Shown piece after piece: positions 43,887 through 53,259 of a DNA stretch of 64,000 bases. This DNA comes from Mesorhizobium tamadayense (lineage in GTDB: Bacteria > Pseudomonadota > Alphaproteobacteria > Rhizobiales > Rhizobiaceae). Below the pieces are notes generated by a model. The model made no database searches. It was not told the origin of the DNA and saw only the letters and a list, made by a program, of their open reading frames with translations. Location of the stretch: NCBI RefSeq assembly GCF_003863365.1, contig NZ_RQXT01000006.1, forward strand, positions 62,001-126,000, given 5' to 3'. Numbering within the stretch: position 1 is the first letter of the stretch; each line of letters opens with the position of its first letter. The position numbers and the translations under genes were made by a program.

Positions 43887-44675
43887 TTGGAAATCGACGA
43901 TGTCGTGAAGCGCGCCTATGCGATGCCGCTCACCAATCCTTCCTTCCCGCCCGGCCCCTGCCGTTTCTTCGACCGCGAATACATCATCATCACCTACCGC
44001 ACGACGCGCGAGGCGCTGGAGGCGGTGGTACCGGCGCCGCTGGAGATCGACGAGCCGCTGGTAAAATACGAGTTCATCCGCATGCCGGATTCGACCGGCT
44101 TCGGCGATTACACCGAGACCGGCCAGGTGATCCCCGTCCGCTTCGGCGGCCAGCATGGCGGCTATGTCCATTCCATGTATCTCGACGACGACGCGCCGAT
44201 CGCCGGCGGCCGCGAGCTCTTGGGTTTCCCGAAGAAGCTTGCCGGCCAAAAGATCGTGCATGAGGGCGAGGTGGTGGTGGGCACGCTTCACTACGGCAGC
44301 GTTCTGTGCGCCACCGGCACGATGGGCTACAAGCACCGTGAGGCCGACCACGACCAGGTGCTCGCCTCGCTCGCCGCGCCCAACTTCCTGATCAAGATCA
44401 TCCCGCATGTCGACGGCAGCCCGCGCATCTGCGAGCTGGTGCGCTACTACCTGACCGACGTGACGCTGAAGGAGGCCTGGACGGCGCCGGCCGCGCTCGA
44501 CCTTCGGCCGCATGTCATGGCGGACGTGGCGAAGCTGCCTGTGCTGGAAATCGTCTCGGCAGTCCACTTCACCGCCGATTTGACGCTTGGGCTGGGCGAG
44601 GTCGTCCATGACTATCTCGCGGATCGCAGCCCGTCCGCGGTGAGCGCAATCCAGCCGGAGAAAGCTCGTGCTTGA
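43887..44675 (+). CDS. Acetoacetate decarboxylase family protein
   Basis: 262 residues from TTG at 43887 ([15 protein letters not shown]), which aligns with the usual family N-terminus; an earlier ATG at 43803 falls inside the palindrome. The catalytic region [14 protein letters not shown] contains the paired lysines used for Schiff-base decarboxylation of acetoacetate. Fits with bdhA in ketone-body metabolism. Overlaps the next gene by 8 bp. Confidence 0.88.
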   Translation: MEIDDVVKRAYAMPLTNPSFPPGPCRFFDREYIIITYRTTREALEAVVPAPLEIDEPLVKYEFIRMPDSTGFGDYTETGQVIPVRFGGQHGGYVHSMYLDDDAPIAGGRELLGFPKKLAGQKIVHEGEVVVGTLHYGSVLCATGTMGYKHREADHDQVLASLAAPNFLIKIIPHVDGSPRICELVRYYLTDVTLKEAWTAPAALDLRPHVMADVAKLPVLEIVSAVHFTADLTLGLGEVVHDYLADRSPSAVSAIQPEKARA

Positions 44676-45828
44676 ACGCACCCGAAACAAGGCGGTCGCC
44701 GCCACCATCCAGGAAATCTCGCAGCAATATGACCGTGTCGCCCTGGTGTTCCAGGGCGGCGGCGCGCTGGGCGCTTATCAGGCCGGCGTCTATCAGGCGC
44801 TTTCCGACGCCGGCTGCGAGCCGACCTGGCTCTCCGGCGTTTCGATCGGCGCGATCAATGCCTCGATCATCGCCGGCAACGAGCCGAGCCGGCGCCTGCA
44901 GCGGCTGGAGCAGTTCTGGCAGACGGTCTCCGGCCGCAAGATCTGGGCCTACAAGCCCGAAGGCGACATCTATCGCGACATCCGCAACCGCACCTCGTCG
45001 TGGATGACGATGGCCATGGGCCAGCCCGGCTTCTTCAAGCCGCGCAATCCCAACCCGTGGTTTCAGCCGCCGGGCGCTGATGGCGCAACCAGCTTCTACG
45101 ACACCGCCGAGCTGAAGGACACGCTGGAGAGCCTGATCGACTTCGACGTGCTGAACGACGGCAGGAAGCGGCTGAGCGTCGGCGCGGTCAATGTCAGGAC
45201 CGGCAACTTCATCTATTTCGACACCGACAAGGTGCACATCGAGCCGGAGCACATCATGGCGAGCGGCGCGCTGCCGCCGGCCTTCCCATCGATCCGCATC
45301 GAGGGCGAGTATTACTGGGACGGCGGCATTGTCTCCAACACGCCGCTACAATACCTGCTCGATCAGGAAGAGGACCGTTCGTCGCTCGTCTTCCAGGTCG
45401 ATCTGTTCAGCGCCCGCGGAACCCTGCCGCGCGGCATGACGGACGTGCTGTCGCGCCACAAGGACATCATGTATTCGAGCCGCACACGCCAGAACACCGA
45501 CAATTTCCAGCGCATCCATGCGCTCAAGATGAAGCTGCTCGATGCCCTCAAGCGCGTTCTGCCGGAACTGCTGAAAGAGGGCGAGAAGGCGCTGATCGCC
45601 GACTATTCCGACGCCGGCGTGGTCAACATCGTCCACCTGATCTACCAGCACAAAGGCTATGAAGGCCACGCCAAGGACTATGAGTTCTCGGGCACCTCAA
45701 TGCGCGAGCACTGGGAAATGGGCCTCGAGGACACCGAGCGCACGCTGCGCCACAAGCAGTGGCTGATGCTGCCGACCAATGTCGAAGGCGTCGCCATCCA
45801 CGACCTGCACCGCGAGGATCCGACTTAG
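44668..45828 (+). CDS. Patatin-like phospholipase
   Basis: 386 residues from GTG at 44668, overlapping the decarboxylase stop by 8 bp. Patatin features: oxyanion loop [13 protein letters not shown] near 29-41, nucleophile SGVSIGAIN and the Asp dyad [12 protein letters not shown]-terminal helical extension (about 290-386) includes DUF3734-like sequence ([20 protein letters not shown]). Cytoplasmic serine lipase; a PHB granule or lipid role is possible given the bdhA neighbourhood. Confidence 0.92.
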   Translation: MLERTRNKAVAATIQEISQQYDRVALVFQGGGALGAYQAGVYQALSDAGCEPTWLSGVSIGAINASIIAGNEPSRRLQRLEQFWQTVSGRKIWAYKPEGDIYRDIRNRTSSWMTMAMGQPGFFKPRNPNPWFQPPGADGATSFYDTAELKDTLESLIDFDVLNDGRKRLSVGAVNVRTGNFIYFDTDKVHIEPEHIMASGALPPAFPSIRIEGEYYWDGGIVSNTPLQYLLDQEEDRSSLVFQVDLFSARGTLPRGMTDVLSRHKDIMYSSRTRQNTDNFQRIHALKMKLLDALKRVLPELLKEGEKALIADYSDAGVVNIVHLIYQHKGYEGHAKDYEFSGTSMREHWEMGLEDTERTLRHKQWLMLPTNVEGVAIHDLHREDPT

Positions 45829-45880
45829 GATTCGACGACCGCTCCGGTACCGAACGCCCTCTTCGTCGAGTTCCGTCACA

Positions 45881-46033
45881 CCCCCCTCTGTCCTGCCGGA
45901 CATCTCCCCCGCAAGGGGGGAGATTGGCAGCTCGACCGTCGGCGTTCATTTTCCAACGTTGATGATTGGCGACAGCCGGCGTGACATCCGATCTCCCCCC
46001 TTGCGGGGAGATGTCCGGCAGGACAGAGGGGGG
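45881..46033. repeat. Large inverted repeat of two ~43-bp arms
   Basis: Arm 45881-45924 (CCCCCCTCTGTCCTGCCGGA onward to AGGGGGGAGAT) is repeated in reverse orientation at 45991-46033, separated by 66 bp. Each arm itself contains a smaller CTCCCC-GCAAG-GGGGAG hairpin. I recall this type as an abundant dispersed repeat of Mesorhizobium and relatives. It lies between the patatin gene and a truncated phosphate transporter, accounting for most of the 285-bp gap. Confidence 0.75.
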
Positions 46034-46113
46034 CGCTGTCCCGCAAGCGTTACGGGATAACCCGAAGGGGCACGGAGCCTCAAAGCTGGCACCGTTGACG
46101 CCATTGCCGCCGC

Positions 46114-46800
46114 TCAGAACACCTGGCGGAAGACCACGAAGAGCGCGAAGGACAGCGCGATCGAGCAGGGCAGCGTGAGCACCCAGGCAAGCAGCAGGTT
46201 GCGCACCGTCGCCCACTGCAGGCCGGAGCCGTTCGCCGCCATCGTGCCGGCAACGCCTGACGACAGGACGTGGGTGGTCGACACCGGCAGGCCGAGGCGG
46301 TCGGCCATGCCGATCGTCACCATCGCCACCAACTCGGCTGCAGCGCCCTGGCCATAGGTCAGATGGCTCTTGCCGATCTTCTCGCCGACGGTGACGACGA
46401 TGCGCTTCCAGCCGACCATGGTGCCGAGGCCGAGCGCCAGCGCGACGGCGATCTTCACCCACAGCGGGATGAACTTCGTCGCGTTGTCGACCGCCTTGTG
46501 ATAGTCGGTCACCGCCTTCAGGTCGTCGGCCTGCATCGGCAGCAGCTTTCTCTTGTCGATCAGCTTCAGCGCTTCGCCGATCAGGTAGATGTCGTTGCGG
46601 GCGTTGCTGACCAGGTCGGTCGGGACTTTGTCGACCGAGGCATAGGGCTGCAACCCGGCGGTCGTGTCGTGGATATAGGTCTGCAGCGCCACCGTTGTCT
46701 GGTCGCTCCAGGTCTTGGTCCGCACGGCGTCCTGAACCGCGGCTTTCGCGTCGGCGACGGTCACCCCCGGCTTGACATATTTGCCCAACGTCCACCATGT
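46114..46800 (-). pseudogene. Truncated Pit-family inorganic phosphate transporter (C-terminal half)
   Basis: The minus-strand frame ends at 46114 and encodes about 230 residues: a soluble loop (VADAKAAVQDAVRTKTWSDQ), then membrane helices and the conserved second PHO4 repeat GLPVSTTHVLSSGVAGTMAA. Full Pit proteins are about 500 residues with a matching N-terminal half, which is missing; upstream of about 46800 the frame continues into sequence without Pit character up to the TetR gene. The surviving half may still be translated but is unlikely to transport alone. Confidence 0.75.
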
Positions 46801-46879
46801 CCCACTCCTTTTGCCTTGCAGCAAAGAACCGGGACGAACGCTATGTCTCCAGGATGAAGCTGGTGTGACGCCCTGCAAC

Positions 46880-47416
46880 CTATCCGGCTATCTTGAGAAG
46901 CGAGGAAACCAGGAGCTTGCGCTCCTCCGGCGAGAGCACGTCGGAATCGAAAAGATCCATGCTGCGCAGCCCTTCGATGGCGAGGAAGCAGACCAGCAGC
47001 GAGCCGAGATCGTCCGTTTCCCCCTTCAGCCGTTCGAACAGCTGCCGCTTGAACGCTTTTATCGGCGTCAGGAATTCCGGATCCTCTGCGATCGCAGAGA
47101 ACATCCAGGAAGCCGACGGTTTCGGCTTCTCGCAGTTATCGGCCGAAAGCCGTATGTAGGCCGCGAGCACGCTTTCGTCGCTGGCTTCGGTCGTACGTTC
47201 TTCAAGCGCCTTTTCAAAAGCATCGAGGTAATTCTCGACCAGCCCCTGCATCAGCTTGGCCTTGGTCGGGAAATTGTAGAGCAGGCCGCCCTTCGAGACG
47301 CCGGCGCGGCTGGCAACGGCGTCGAGCGACAGGCTTCCCGGACCCGCCTCGCGCGCCACGTCGGCGGCGGCAGCCAATATCCTGCCGCGTGAATTTGCCC
47401 TGCGAGCCTTCATCAC
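46880..47416 (-). CDS. TetR family repressor of the RND efflux genes
   Basis: 178 residues. Helix-turn-helix DAVASRAGVSKGGLLYNFPT near 32-52. The C-terminal domain is of the TetR_C class seen with efflux pumps. Divergent from the membrane fusion protein gene with a perfect operator palindrome between them, so it most likely represses the pump and itself. Confidence 0.9.
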   Translation of the reverse strand: MMKARRANSRGRILAAAADVAREAGPGSLSLDAVASRAGVSKGGLLYNFPTKAKLMQGLVENYLDAFEKALEERTTEASDESVLAAYIRLSADNCEKPKPSASWMFSAIAEDPEFLTPIKAFKRQLFERLKGETDDLGSLLVCFLAIEGLRSMDLFDSDVLSPEERKLLVSSLLKIAG

Positions 47417-47443
47417 GCCTCCCTTACATTAGCCTATGCGGAA

Positions 47444-47472
47444 TTGACAAGACCGTCCAGACGGTACAGTAA
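47444..47472 (+). promoter_or_regulatory. Efflux promoter with TetR operator between -35 and -10
   Basis: TTGACA (47444-47449) is a consensus -35. ACCGTC-CA-GACGGT (47452-47465) is a perfect palindrome in the spacer, and a -10-like CAGTAA follows at 17 bp. Repressor binding here would block polymerase. Confidence 0.65.
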
Positions 47473-47559
47473 AGCGCCCGCAATTTGAAATCGGGACCCA
47501 TCATCGGTATGTGTCCCGGCATCGACGTTTTGCCGGTTGCCGGCTCGAGGGGACTGTCC

Positions 47560-48804
47560 GTGAAGCGCTTCTTTATCATCACTGGAATCCTGCTTCTGCT
47601 CATTTTGGTGTGCGGCGGCATCGTCGGCTTCAACATCCTGCGCGACAACGGCATCAAGCAGTTTTTCGCCACCATGAAGCCGCCGGCCGCGACCGTCTCC
47701 ACGGTGATCGTCAAGCCGTCGAGCTGGACACCGGGGATCGAGGCGATCGGCACCGTCAATGCCGTGCGCGGCGTCGACCTGACCGTCGAAACCACCGGCA
47801 TCGTCAAGGAGATTCTCTTCCACGCCAATCAGAAGGTTACCGACAACGCGGTTCTGTTGCAGCTCGACGACGCCGTCGAACGCGCCGATCTCGAGGCGCA
47901 GAAGGCGCAGGCCGCATCCGATCAGGCGGCGCTGACCCGAGCGCTCGAATTGCAGCGGCGCGGTGTCGGCACCGACGCGACGCTCGACGCCGCGCGCGCG
48001 GCGGCAACCGCTTCCGCTTCGCAGGTGAACAAGCTTCAGGCGGTCCTCGAGCAGAAACAGCTGACAGCGCCCTTTAGCGGCACTGCGGGCATTCCGAAGA
48101 TCGATGTCGGCCAGTACCTGGCGCCTGGCAACTCGGTGGTGACGCTCCAGGATCTCGATACAATGCGCGTCGACTTCACCATTCCCGAACAGCAGCTGTC
48201 GTCGCTGAAAATCGGCCAGACAATCCGCCTCGGCGCGAGCGGCACGGACCTGCCCTTTGCCGGCTCCATTCGCGGCATCGATCCCAAGATCGACCCGGCG
48301 AGCCGGCTGGTGTCGATCCGCGGCGAGGTCGCCAATCCTGAAGGCAAGCTGACCCCGGGCCAGTTCGTTCAGATTCGCGTCGAACTGCCTGAGGAAAGCA
48401 ATGTCATTTCCATTCCGCAGACGGCCGTGACGTCCAGCCTTTACGGCGACTATGTCTTCGTGGTGGTGCCGGCCAAGCCCGATGATGCCGGCGCGGAAAA
48501 GCCTGCCGGTGATGCCGCCAAGCCGCAAGCCGATGCCTCGAAGCCGGCCTCCGATACGGCAAAGCCGGCTGCTGACAACGCTCAGAAGCCGGCCGATGTA
48601 GGGCAGCAGCCGGCGCTCGTTCTGTCACAGGTGTTCGTCAAGCTCGGCCGCCGCAACAACGGCATGGTTGAGATCGTCGAGGGCCTGAAGGCAGGCGACG
48701 AGGTCGTTACTGCCGGTCAGAACCGGCTCTTCAACGGCATGTCAGTTGCCGTCGACAACACCATCGATCCCAGCAAATCGGCGAACAGACAGGTTCAGCA
48801 ATGA
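47560..48804 (+). CDS. RND efflux periplasmic adaptor (membrane fusion protein)
   Basis: 414 residues from GTG at 47560 (GAGGGGA six bases ahead). One N-terminal membrane anchor (about 4-25), lipoyl-type halves around 68-105 and 165-200, a coiled-coil hairpin (about 107-165), then beta-barrel (about 200-275). Residues 305-351 are an Ala/Lys/Pro/Asp-rich low-complexity insert inside the membrane-proximal domain, unusual for the family. The stop overlaps the RND start (ATGA). Confidence 0.92.
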   Translation: MKRFFIITGILLLLILVCGGIVGFNILRDNGIKQFFATMKPPAATVSTVIVKPSSWTPGIEAIGTVNAVRGVDLTVETTGIVKEILFHANQKVTDNAVLLQLDDAVERADLEAQKAQAASDQAALTRALELQRRGVGTDATLDAARAAATASASQVNKLQAVLEQKQLTAPFSGTAGIPKIDVGQYLAPGNSVVTLQDLDTMRVDFTIPEQQLSSLKIGQTIRLGASGTDLPFAGSIRGIDPKIDPASRLVSIRGEVANPEGKLTPGQFVQIRVELPEESNVISIPQTAVTSSLYGDYVFVVVPAKPDDAGAEKPAGDAAKPQADASKPASDTAKPAADNAQKPADVGQQPALVLSQVFVKLGRRNNGMVEIVEGLKAGDEVVTAGQNRLFNGMSVAVDNTIDPSKSANRQVQQ

Positions 48805-51800
48805 GCTTTTCCGACATCTTTATTCGCCGGCCAGTCCTCTCGACGGTGCTGGCCTGCATGATCTTGCTCCTGGGTTTCCAGGGCATCTTCAACCTGTCGA
48901 TCCGCCAGTATCCGAAGGTCGACGAGACGGCGATCACCATAACCACCGCCTATCCTGGCGCCAGCGCCGACCTGATCCAGGGCTTCATCTCCGCCCCGAT
49001 CGCGCGCGCCGTCGCCTCGACGGAAAACATCGACTACGTCACGTCATCGAGCCGCCCGTCTTCCAGCACCGTGACGGTGCAGATGAAGCTCGGCTCCAAC
49101 CCCGACGTGGCGCTCACCGAGGTGCTGTCGAAGGTGCAGAGCGTGCGCGGCGACTTGCCGGACGCCTCCAAGGACCCGGTGATCGTAAAGGGCACCGGCC
49201 AGCAGTTCGCGATGATGTACATCTCGATGCAGAATCCGAACATGACGAAGGAGCAGCTCACCGAGTATATCGAGCGCGTCGTGCGGCCGCGCATCTCGAC
49301 GGTGGAAGGCGTTGCCGATGTCCAGATCTTCGGCGCCGAGGAATATTCGATGCGCGTCTGGATCGATCCGATCAGGCTGGCAGCGCGCGGCGTGACGGCG
49401 GCCGATGTGCTGACCGCGATCAACAACTCCAACTTCCTGTCCGCCCCCGGCAACACCCAGAACGAATATGTGGTCTCCTCGATCACGGTTCGCTCCACGC
49501 TGCAGACGCCGGAGGCCTTCTCCCAACTGCCGATCCGTTCGACCGACGGACAGGTCGTGCGCCTGCGCGACGTGGCGCGCGTCGAGCTCGGCGCCGCAAG
49601 CACCGACACCAGGGTGAGCTTCAACGGCAAGCCCGGCACCTTCCTCGCCATCTTCCCGACGCCTGCGGCCAACCCGCTGACGACGGCGGAGGCGATCCAC
49701 AAGATCGTGCCGGTGATCCAGGACACCTTGCCCAAAGGCATGACGATCGAGATCGTCTATGATTCCACCGAGCAGATCAGCGCCTCGATCGAGGAGGTGT
49801 TCAAGACCATCGGCGAGGCGGTTGCCATCGTCATCTTGGTCATCCTCCTGTTCCTCGGCTCGTTCCGCTCGGTGATGATGCCGATCGTGACCATCCCGCT
49901 GTCGCTGATCGGCGTCTGCTTCCTGCTGTTTTCGGTCGGCTACTCGATCAATCTTCTGTCACTGCTCGCCATGGTGTTGGCGATCGGCCTCGTCGTCGAC
50001 GACGCCATCGTGGTGGTGGAGAACATCCACCGCCACATGGAAGAAGAAGGCATGTCGCCAATGCAGGCGGCCTTCAACGGCATGCGCGAAATCTTCTCGG
50101 CTATCGTCGCCATGACCATTACGCTGGCCGCCGTGTTTGCGCCGCTGGCCTTCACCGGCGGCCTGACCGGTGCGTTGTTTCGCGAATTCGCGGTCACGCT
50201 GGCCGGCTCCGTGGTGCTGTCCGGCGTGATCGCCGTGACCGTCACGCCGATGATGTCGGCCCGCCTCCTGAAGGCAGGCGCGCACAGCCGATTCCAGCGC
50301 GTCGTCGACGGCACCTTCGGCCGCGTCGAGCACGTCTACGAGCGGGCCGTCACCGCCTCCTTGAGGAACCGGCCGGTGACGCTGATCATCGTCGCCGCGC
50401 TGGTCGCGCTCACCGGCTTCATGTTCACCAAGACTTCGGGCGAACTGGCGCCGGAGGAAGATCAGGGCTTCCTGCTCTCGATCGTGACCGGACCGCGCTA
50501 CGCGACATCGGATTACACCGAGACCTATGTCAACCAGATCCTCGGGCTGGTGAGGGACATCCCTGAGACCAGGGCGCAGTTCTCGGCCGTCGCTTTCGGC
50601 GGCCAGACCAACGGCGCCTTCGTCGGTTTCGCCTTCAAGGATTGGGCGGAGCGCCAGCGCAACTCGAAGGAGCTGCAGGCCGACATCCAGGGGCGGCTCG
50701 CCAAGGTCGCCGGCGTCGAAGCCTTCGTCTTCGCGCCGCCGACGCTGCCGGGCTCCGGCGGCGGCTTGCCCATCTCCATGGTGGTGCGCTCGACCGGCGC
50801 TGCCTCCGAGGTCTTCGACCAAGCCGAGAAGATCAAGAAAAAGGCGCAGGATTCCGGCCGCTTCATCGTCGTGCAGAACTCGATGTCCTATGACGCGCCG
50901 CAAGTGACCGTCACAATCGACCGCGAGCGCGCCGCGGCGCTGAACCTGCCGATCGCCGATATCGGCCGCACGCTGACGCTCCTGGTCGGCGGCGCCGAGG
51001 TGGCGCAGTTCGATCGCGACTCCAACAGCTACGACATCATCCCGCAGGTGCCTCAGCAGTTCCGCGACAATCCGGAGAAGCTCGCCGAGTATTTCGTGCG
51101 CAGCGTGGACGGCAAGATGGTGCCGCTGTCGGCGGTGGTGAAGATCTCGACCAACGCCTCGCCGGCGGCGATCGAGCAGTTCAACCAATTGAACTCGGCC
51201 ACGATTTCCGCCCTACCCTTGCCCGGCGTGACGACCGGCGACGGGCTGAAGGTGCTGGAGGATCTCGCCAGGGAGACGCTGCCCGATACCTTCTTCATCG
51301 ACTATTCCGGCCAGTCGCGGCAGGAGAAGGAGCAGGGCAATACGATCCTGATCGCCTTCGCGGCCGCCGTGCTCGTCATCTATCTGGTGCTGGCCGCCCA
51401 GTTCGAGAGCTTCCGCGACCCGCTGATCATCATGATGGCGGTGCCGCTGTCGATCTTCGGCGCCATCGTGCCGCTCAACATCGGACTTGGTACCCTCAAC
51501 ATCTATACCCAGGTCGGCCTAATTACGCTGATCGGCCTGATCACCAAGCACGGCATCCTTCTGGTCGAGTTCGCCAACCAGCAGCGCGAGATCCACGGCA
51601 TGCGGCGGCGCGACGCCATCATCGCCTCGGCCAAGGTGCGCCTGCGGCCGATCCTGATGACGACGGCGGCGATGGCGCTCGGCGTGGTGCCGCTGATCAT
51701 CTCCAGCGGCGCGGGCGCGGCTGCGCGCTACTCGATGGGCCTCGTCATCTTCACCGGCATCCTGGTCGGCACCATGTTCACGCTCTTCGTCGTGCCGATG

Positions 51801-51884
51801 TTCTACACCTTCATCGCCAGCAGTGATCTGCCGCATCTCGCCGAGAAGCCCGATCCGAAGCTGATGCCGGCGCTACCGGACTGA
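48801..51884 (+). CDS. RND multidrug efflux transporter (AcrB/MexB superfamily)
   Basis: 1027 residues, the normal length. Signatures: FIRRPVLSTVLACMI at the start, the periplasmic porter repeats, the proton-relay helix 4 with GLVVDDAIVVVENI (two Asp) and the helix 10-12 segment with GLITKHGILLVEFANQ. Inner-membrane trimer that exports drugs or other toxicants with the adaptor upstream. No outer-membrane factor gene is adjacent, so a TolC-like protein elsewhere must complete the pump. Confidence 0.95.
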   Translation: MSFSDIFIRRPVLSTVLACMILLLGFQGIFNLSIRQYPKVDETAITITTAYPGASADLIQGFISAPIARAVASTENIDYVTSSSRPSSSTVTVQMKLGSNPDVALTEVLSKVQSVRGDLPDASKDPVIVKGTGQQFAMMYISMQNPNMTKEQLTEYIERVVRPRISTVEGVADVQIFGAEEYSMRVWIDPIRLAARGVTAADVLTAINNSNFLSAPGNTQNEYVVSSITVRSTLQTPEAFSQLPIRSTDGQVVRLRDVARVELGAASTDTRVSFNGKPGTFLAIFPTPAANPLTTAEAIHKIVPVIQDTLPKGMTIEIVYDSTEQISASIEEVFKTIGEAVAIVILVILLFLGSFRSVMMPIVTIPLSLIGVCFLLFSVGYSINLLSLLAMVLAIGLVVDDAIVVVENIHRHMEEEGMSPMQAAFNGMREIFSAIVAMTITLAAVFAPLAFTGGLTGALFREFAVTLAGSVVLSGVIAVTVTPMMSARLLKAGAHSRFQRVVDGTFGRVEHVYERAVTASLRNRPVTLIIVAALVALTGFMFTKTSGELAPEEDQGFLLSIVTGPRYATSDYTETYVNQILGLVRDIPETRAQFSAVAFGGQTNGAFVGFAFKDWAERQRNSKELQADIQGRLAKVAGVEAFVFAPPTLPGSGGGLPISMVVRSTGAASEVFDQAEKIKKKAQDSGRFIVVQNSMSYDAPQVTVTIDRERAAALNLPIADIGRTLTLLVGGAEVAQFDRDSNSYDIIPQVPQQFRDNPEKLAEYFVRSVDGKMVPLSAVVKISTNASPAAIEQFNQLNSATISALPLPGVTTGDGLKVLEDLARETLPDTFFIDYSGQSRQEKEQGNTILIAFAAAVLVIYLVLAAQFESFRDPLIIMMAVPLSIFGAIVPLNIGLGTLNIYTQVGLITLIGLITKHGILLVEFANQQREIHGMRRRDAIIASAKVRLRPILMTTAAMALGVVPLIISSGAGAAARYSMGLVIFTGILVGTMFTLFVVPMFYTFIASSDLPHLAEKPDPKLMPALPD

Positions 51885-51963
51885 AGCAATTGAAAAGCGC
51901 ATGGCGCTTGTCCGTCCGCAATTGCGTTAAGAAATTGAGCGGGAAACTGAACCGCTCCGAACA

Positions 51964-51998
51964 AAAAATGAGGCCGGAAATTTTCCGGCCTCATTTTT
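51964..51998. terminator. Strong bidirectional terminator
   Basis: A 17-bp perfect stem (AAAAATGAGGCCGGAAA and its complement) with a one-base nominal loop, ending in T-runs on both strands. It sits between the RND gene and the convergent L,D-transpeptidase and can stop transcription from either side. Confidence 0.9.
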
Positions 51999-52051
51999 GG
52001 CGGTCGCTCCCGCGGCTTCGGCGCATTCGGCCGAAGGCGGCAACCTGCCTG

Positions 52052-52504
52052 CTACTTGACGATGACGATGCTGGTATTGGCCACGCCGAAAGCCTCGACA
52101 AGCTGATAGAAGTCGGCCGCGGCATCGGGATGCAGGCGCACGCAGCCATGCGAGGCCGGCCGGCCGAGGCGGTTGATGGCGTAGGTCGCGTGCACGGCAT
52201 AGCCGCCGCTGAAGAACACCGAATGCGGCATCGGCGCATTGTCGTATTTCTTCGAATACCACATCTCATGCATGCGGGTCGGCTTGAACGACCCCGTTGG
52301 CGTGATGTGCCCTCTGTCGCCCGTCGACACCTTCCAGGTGAAGGTCGGCCGGCCGTCGACCGTGACTTCCATGACCTGCTGCGACAGCGAAACCTTGGCG
52401 ACGATCTGATTGGCGTGGGCGGCATTGCTGCCGAAAAGCAGTGCCGCGCCGGTGAGCGCCGCGGCTGTGACGTTGATGAGCTTGGCGGAAATGGCGGTGT
52501 GCAT
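52052..52504 (-). CDS. Small L,D-transpeptidase (YkuD domain)
   Basis: 150 residues. Signal peptide of about 31 residues ending SNAAHAN, then a minimal YkuD domain with active-site motif SHGCVRL near 117-123 (Cys nucleophile) preceded by VHATYAINRLG. Makes 3-3 cross-links or attaches proteins to peptidoglycan in the periplasm. Second member of this family in the window. Confidence 0.92.
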   Translation of the reverse strand: MHTAISAKLINVTAAALTGAALLFGSNAAHANQIVAKVSLSQQVMEVTVDGRPTFTWKVSTGDRGHITPTGSFKPTRMHEMWYSKKYDNAPMPHSVFFSGGYAVHATYAINRLGRPASHGCVRLHPDAAADFYQLVEAFGVANTSIVIVK

Positions 52505-52852
52505 GACGATCCCTCTCTTTTTATGCCGGTCGGGCCGGCTTCAATTCGATGGATCGCTTTATCGTGGTCACCTGTTTCAGGCTTATTTCGCTTAATGCTC
52601 GTTATTGTTTCGAATCTGTTTCCCTAAGTTAACGGCGCCGGCCCGAAGGAACCCCACTCATAGATCCCGCGATCCCGCATGGGTTAACGGCAGTGAAGGG
52701 AAGTTGGCAAACGAACCCAGCATGGCTCTGATATGAAAGCCATTTCGCCAATCTCGAAACCCAATTGCAACAAAACGCAGCTTGCGCGGCATGATGCGGA
52801 TACAGGCCGACGACAATGTTGACGCAACGGGAACAGACATCAGCAAACGAAA
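52505..52852. other. 348-bp intergenic region
   Basis: Lies between the divergent L,D-transpeptidase and a putative small membrane protein. Holds two GTTAACGG motifs (52628-52635 and 52683-52690), also found ahead of the other L,D-transpeptidase at 18272. No gene, RNA or clear repeat was recognised. Confidence 0.4.
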
Positions 52853-53200
52853 ATGGGCAGGAAATCGAACCTACGCTCCTGGCTTCTCGGGATCGGCGTC
52901 TCGGCGGTCATCCTTGGTGGCGCCGGCTCCGTCGCCGGCAACCCCGTGACGACGCTTGGCGCCATGAATTTTGGTGCCATGAATTCCGGCGAGGTTTCGA
53001 CGCCGCACACTGCACTGTTCATCGCCACGGTCTGGATCGTTTCCAGCCTGCGCGTCCACTGGCTGAAGGCCCTCTGGCGGGTCGGCCTTCGGCTGATGAG
53101 GATGCGCGGCCCCTCCGGCTACTTGCTGCCGAGAGGACCGAAGGCCCGCGCCGCAGCGGGGGGCTCCGTAGGCGGCGCGGGCGCTTCGGGAGTTTCCTGA
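52853..53200 (+). CDS. Putative small membrane/secreted protein
   Basis: 115 residues. Basic start (MGRKSNLRSW) then hydrophobic LLGIGVSAVILGGAG, a possible signal or anchor, and a second hydrophobic stretch (ALFIATVWIVSS). A short internal tandem (GAMNFGAMNSG) reflects a near-repeat of GCCATGAATT in the DNA. The tail is Gly/Ala rich. Weak Shine-Dalgarno. I recognise no family; could be a real small gene or chance. Confidence 0.4.
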   Translation: MGRKSNLRSWLLGIGVSAVILGGAGSVAGNPVTTLGAMNFGAMNSGEVSTPHTALFIATVWIVSSLRVHWLKALWRVGLRLMRMRGPSGYLLPRGPKARAAAGGSVGGAGASGVS

Positions 53201-53217
53201 AGCACCGATGCATATCG

Positions 53218-53259
53218 ATTTTAGGGGTTAATCAAATGATTTTAGGGGTTAATCAAATG
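53218..53259 (+). repeat. Tandem duplication of a ribosome-binding site plus start codon
   Basis: A 21-bp unit (starts ATTTTAGGGG, ends AATCAAATG) is present twice without a gap, 53218-53238 and 53239-53259. Each unit has AGGGG, an 8-nt spacer and ATG. Because 21 is a multiple of three, the two ATGs are in frame with each other and with the following small gene. Confidence 0.9.

Noticed and set aside
49959..51188. Long open frame antisense to the RND transporter
   Set aside because: Shadow of conserved coding sequence; His/Arg/Asp-rich translation with no domain.
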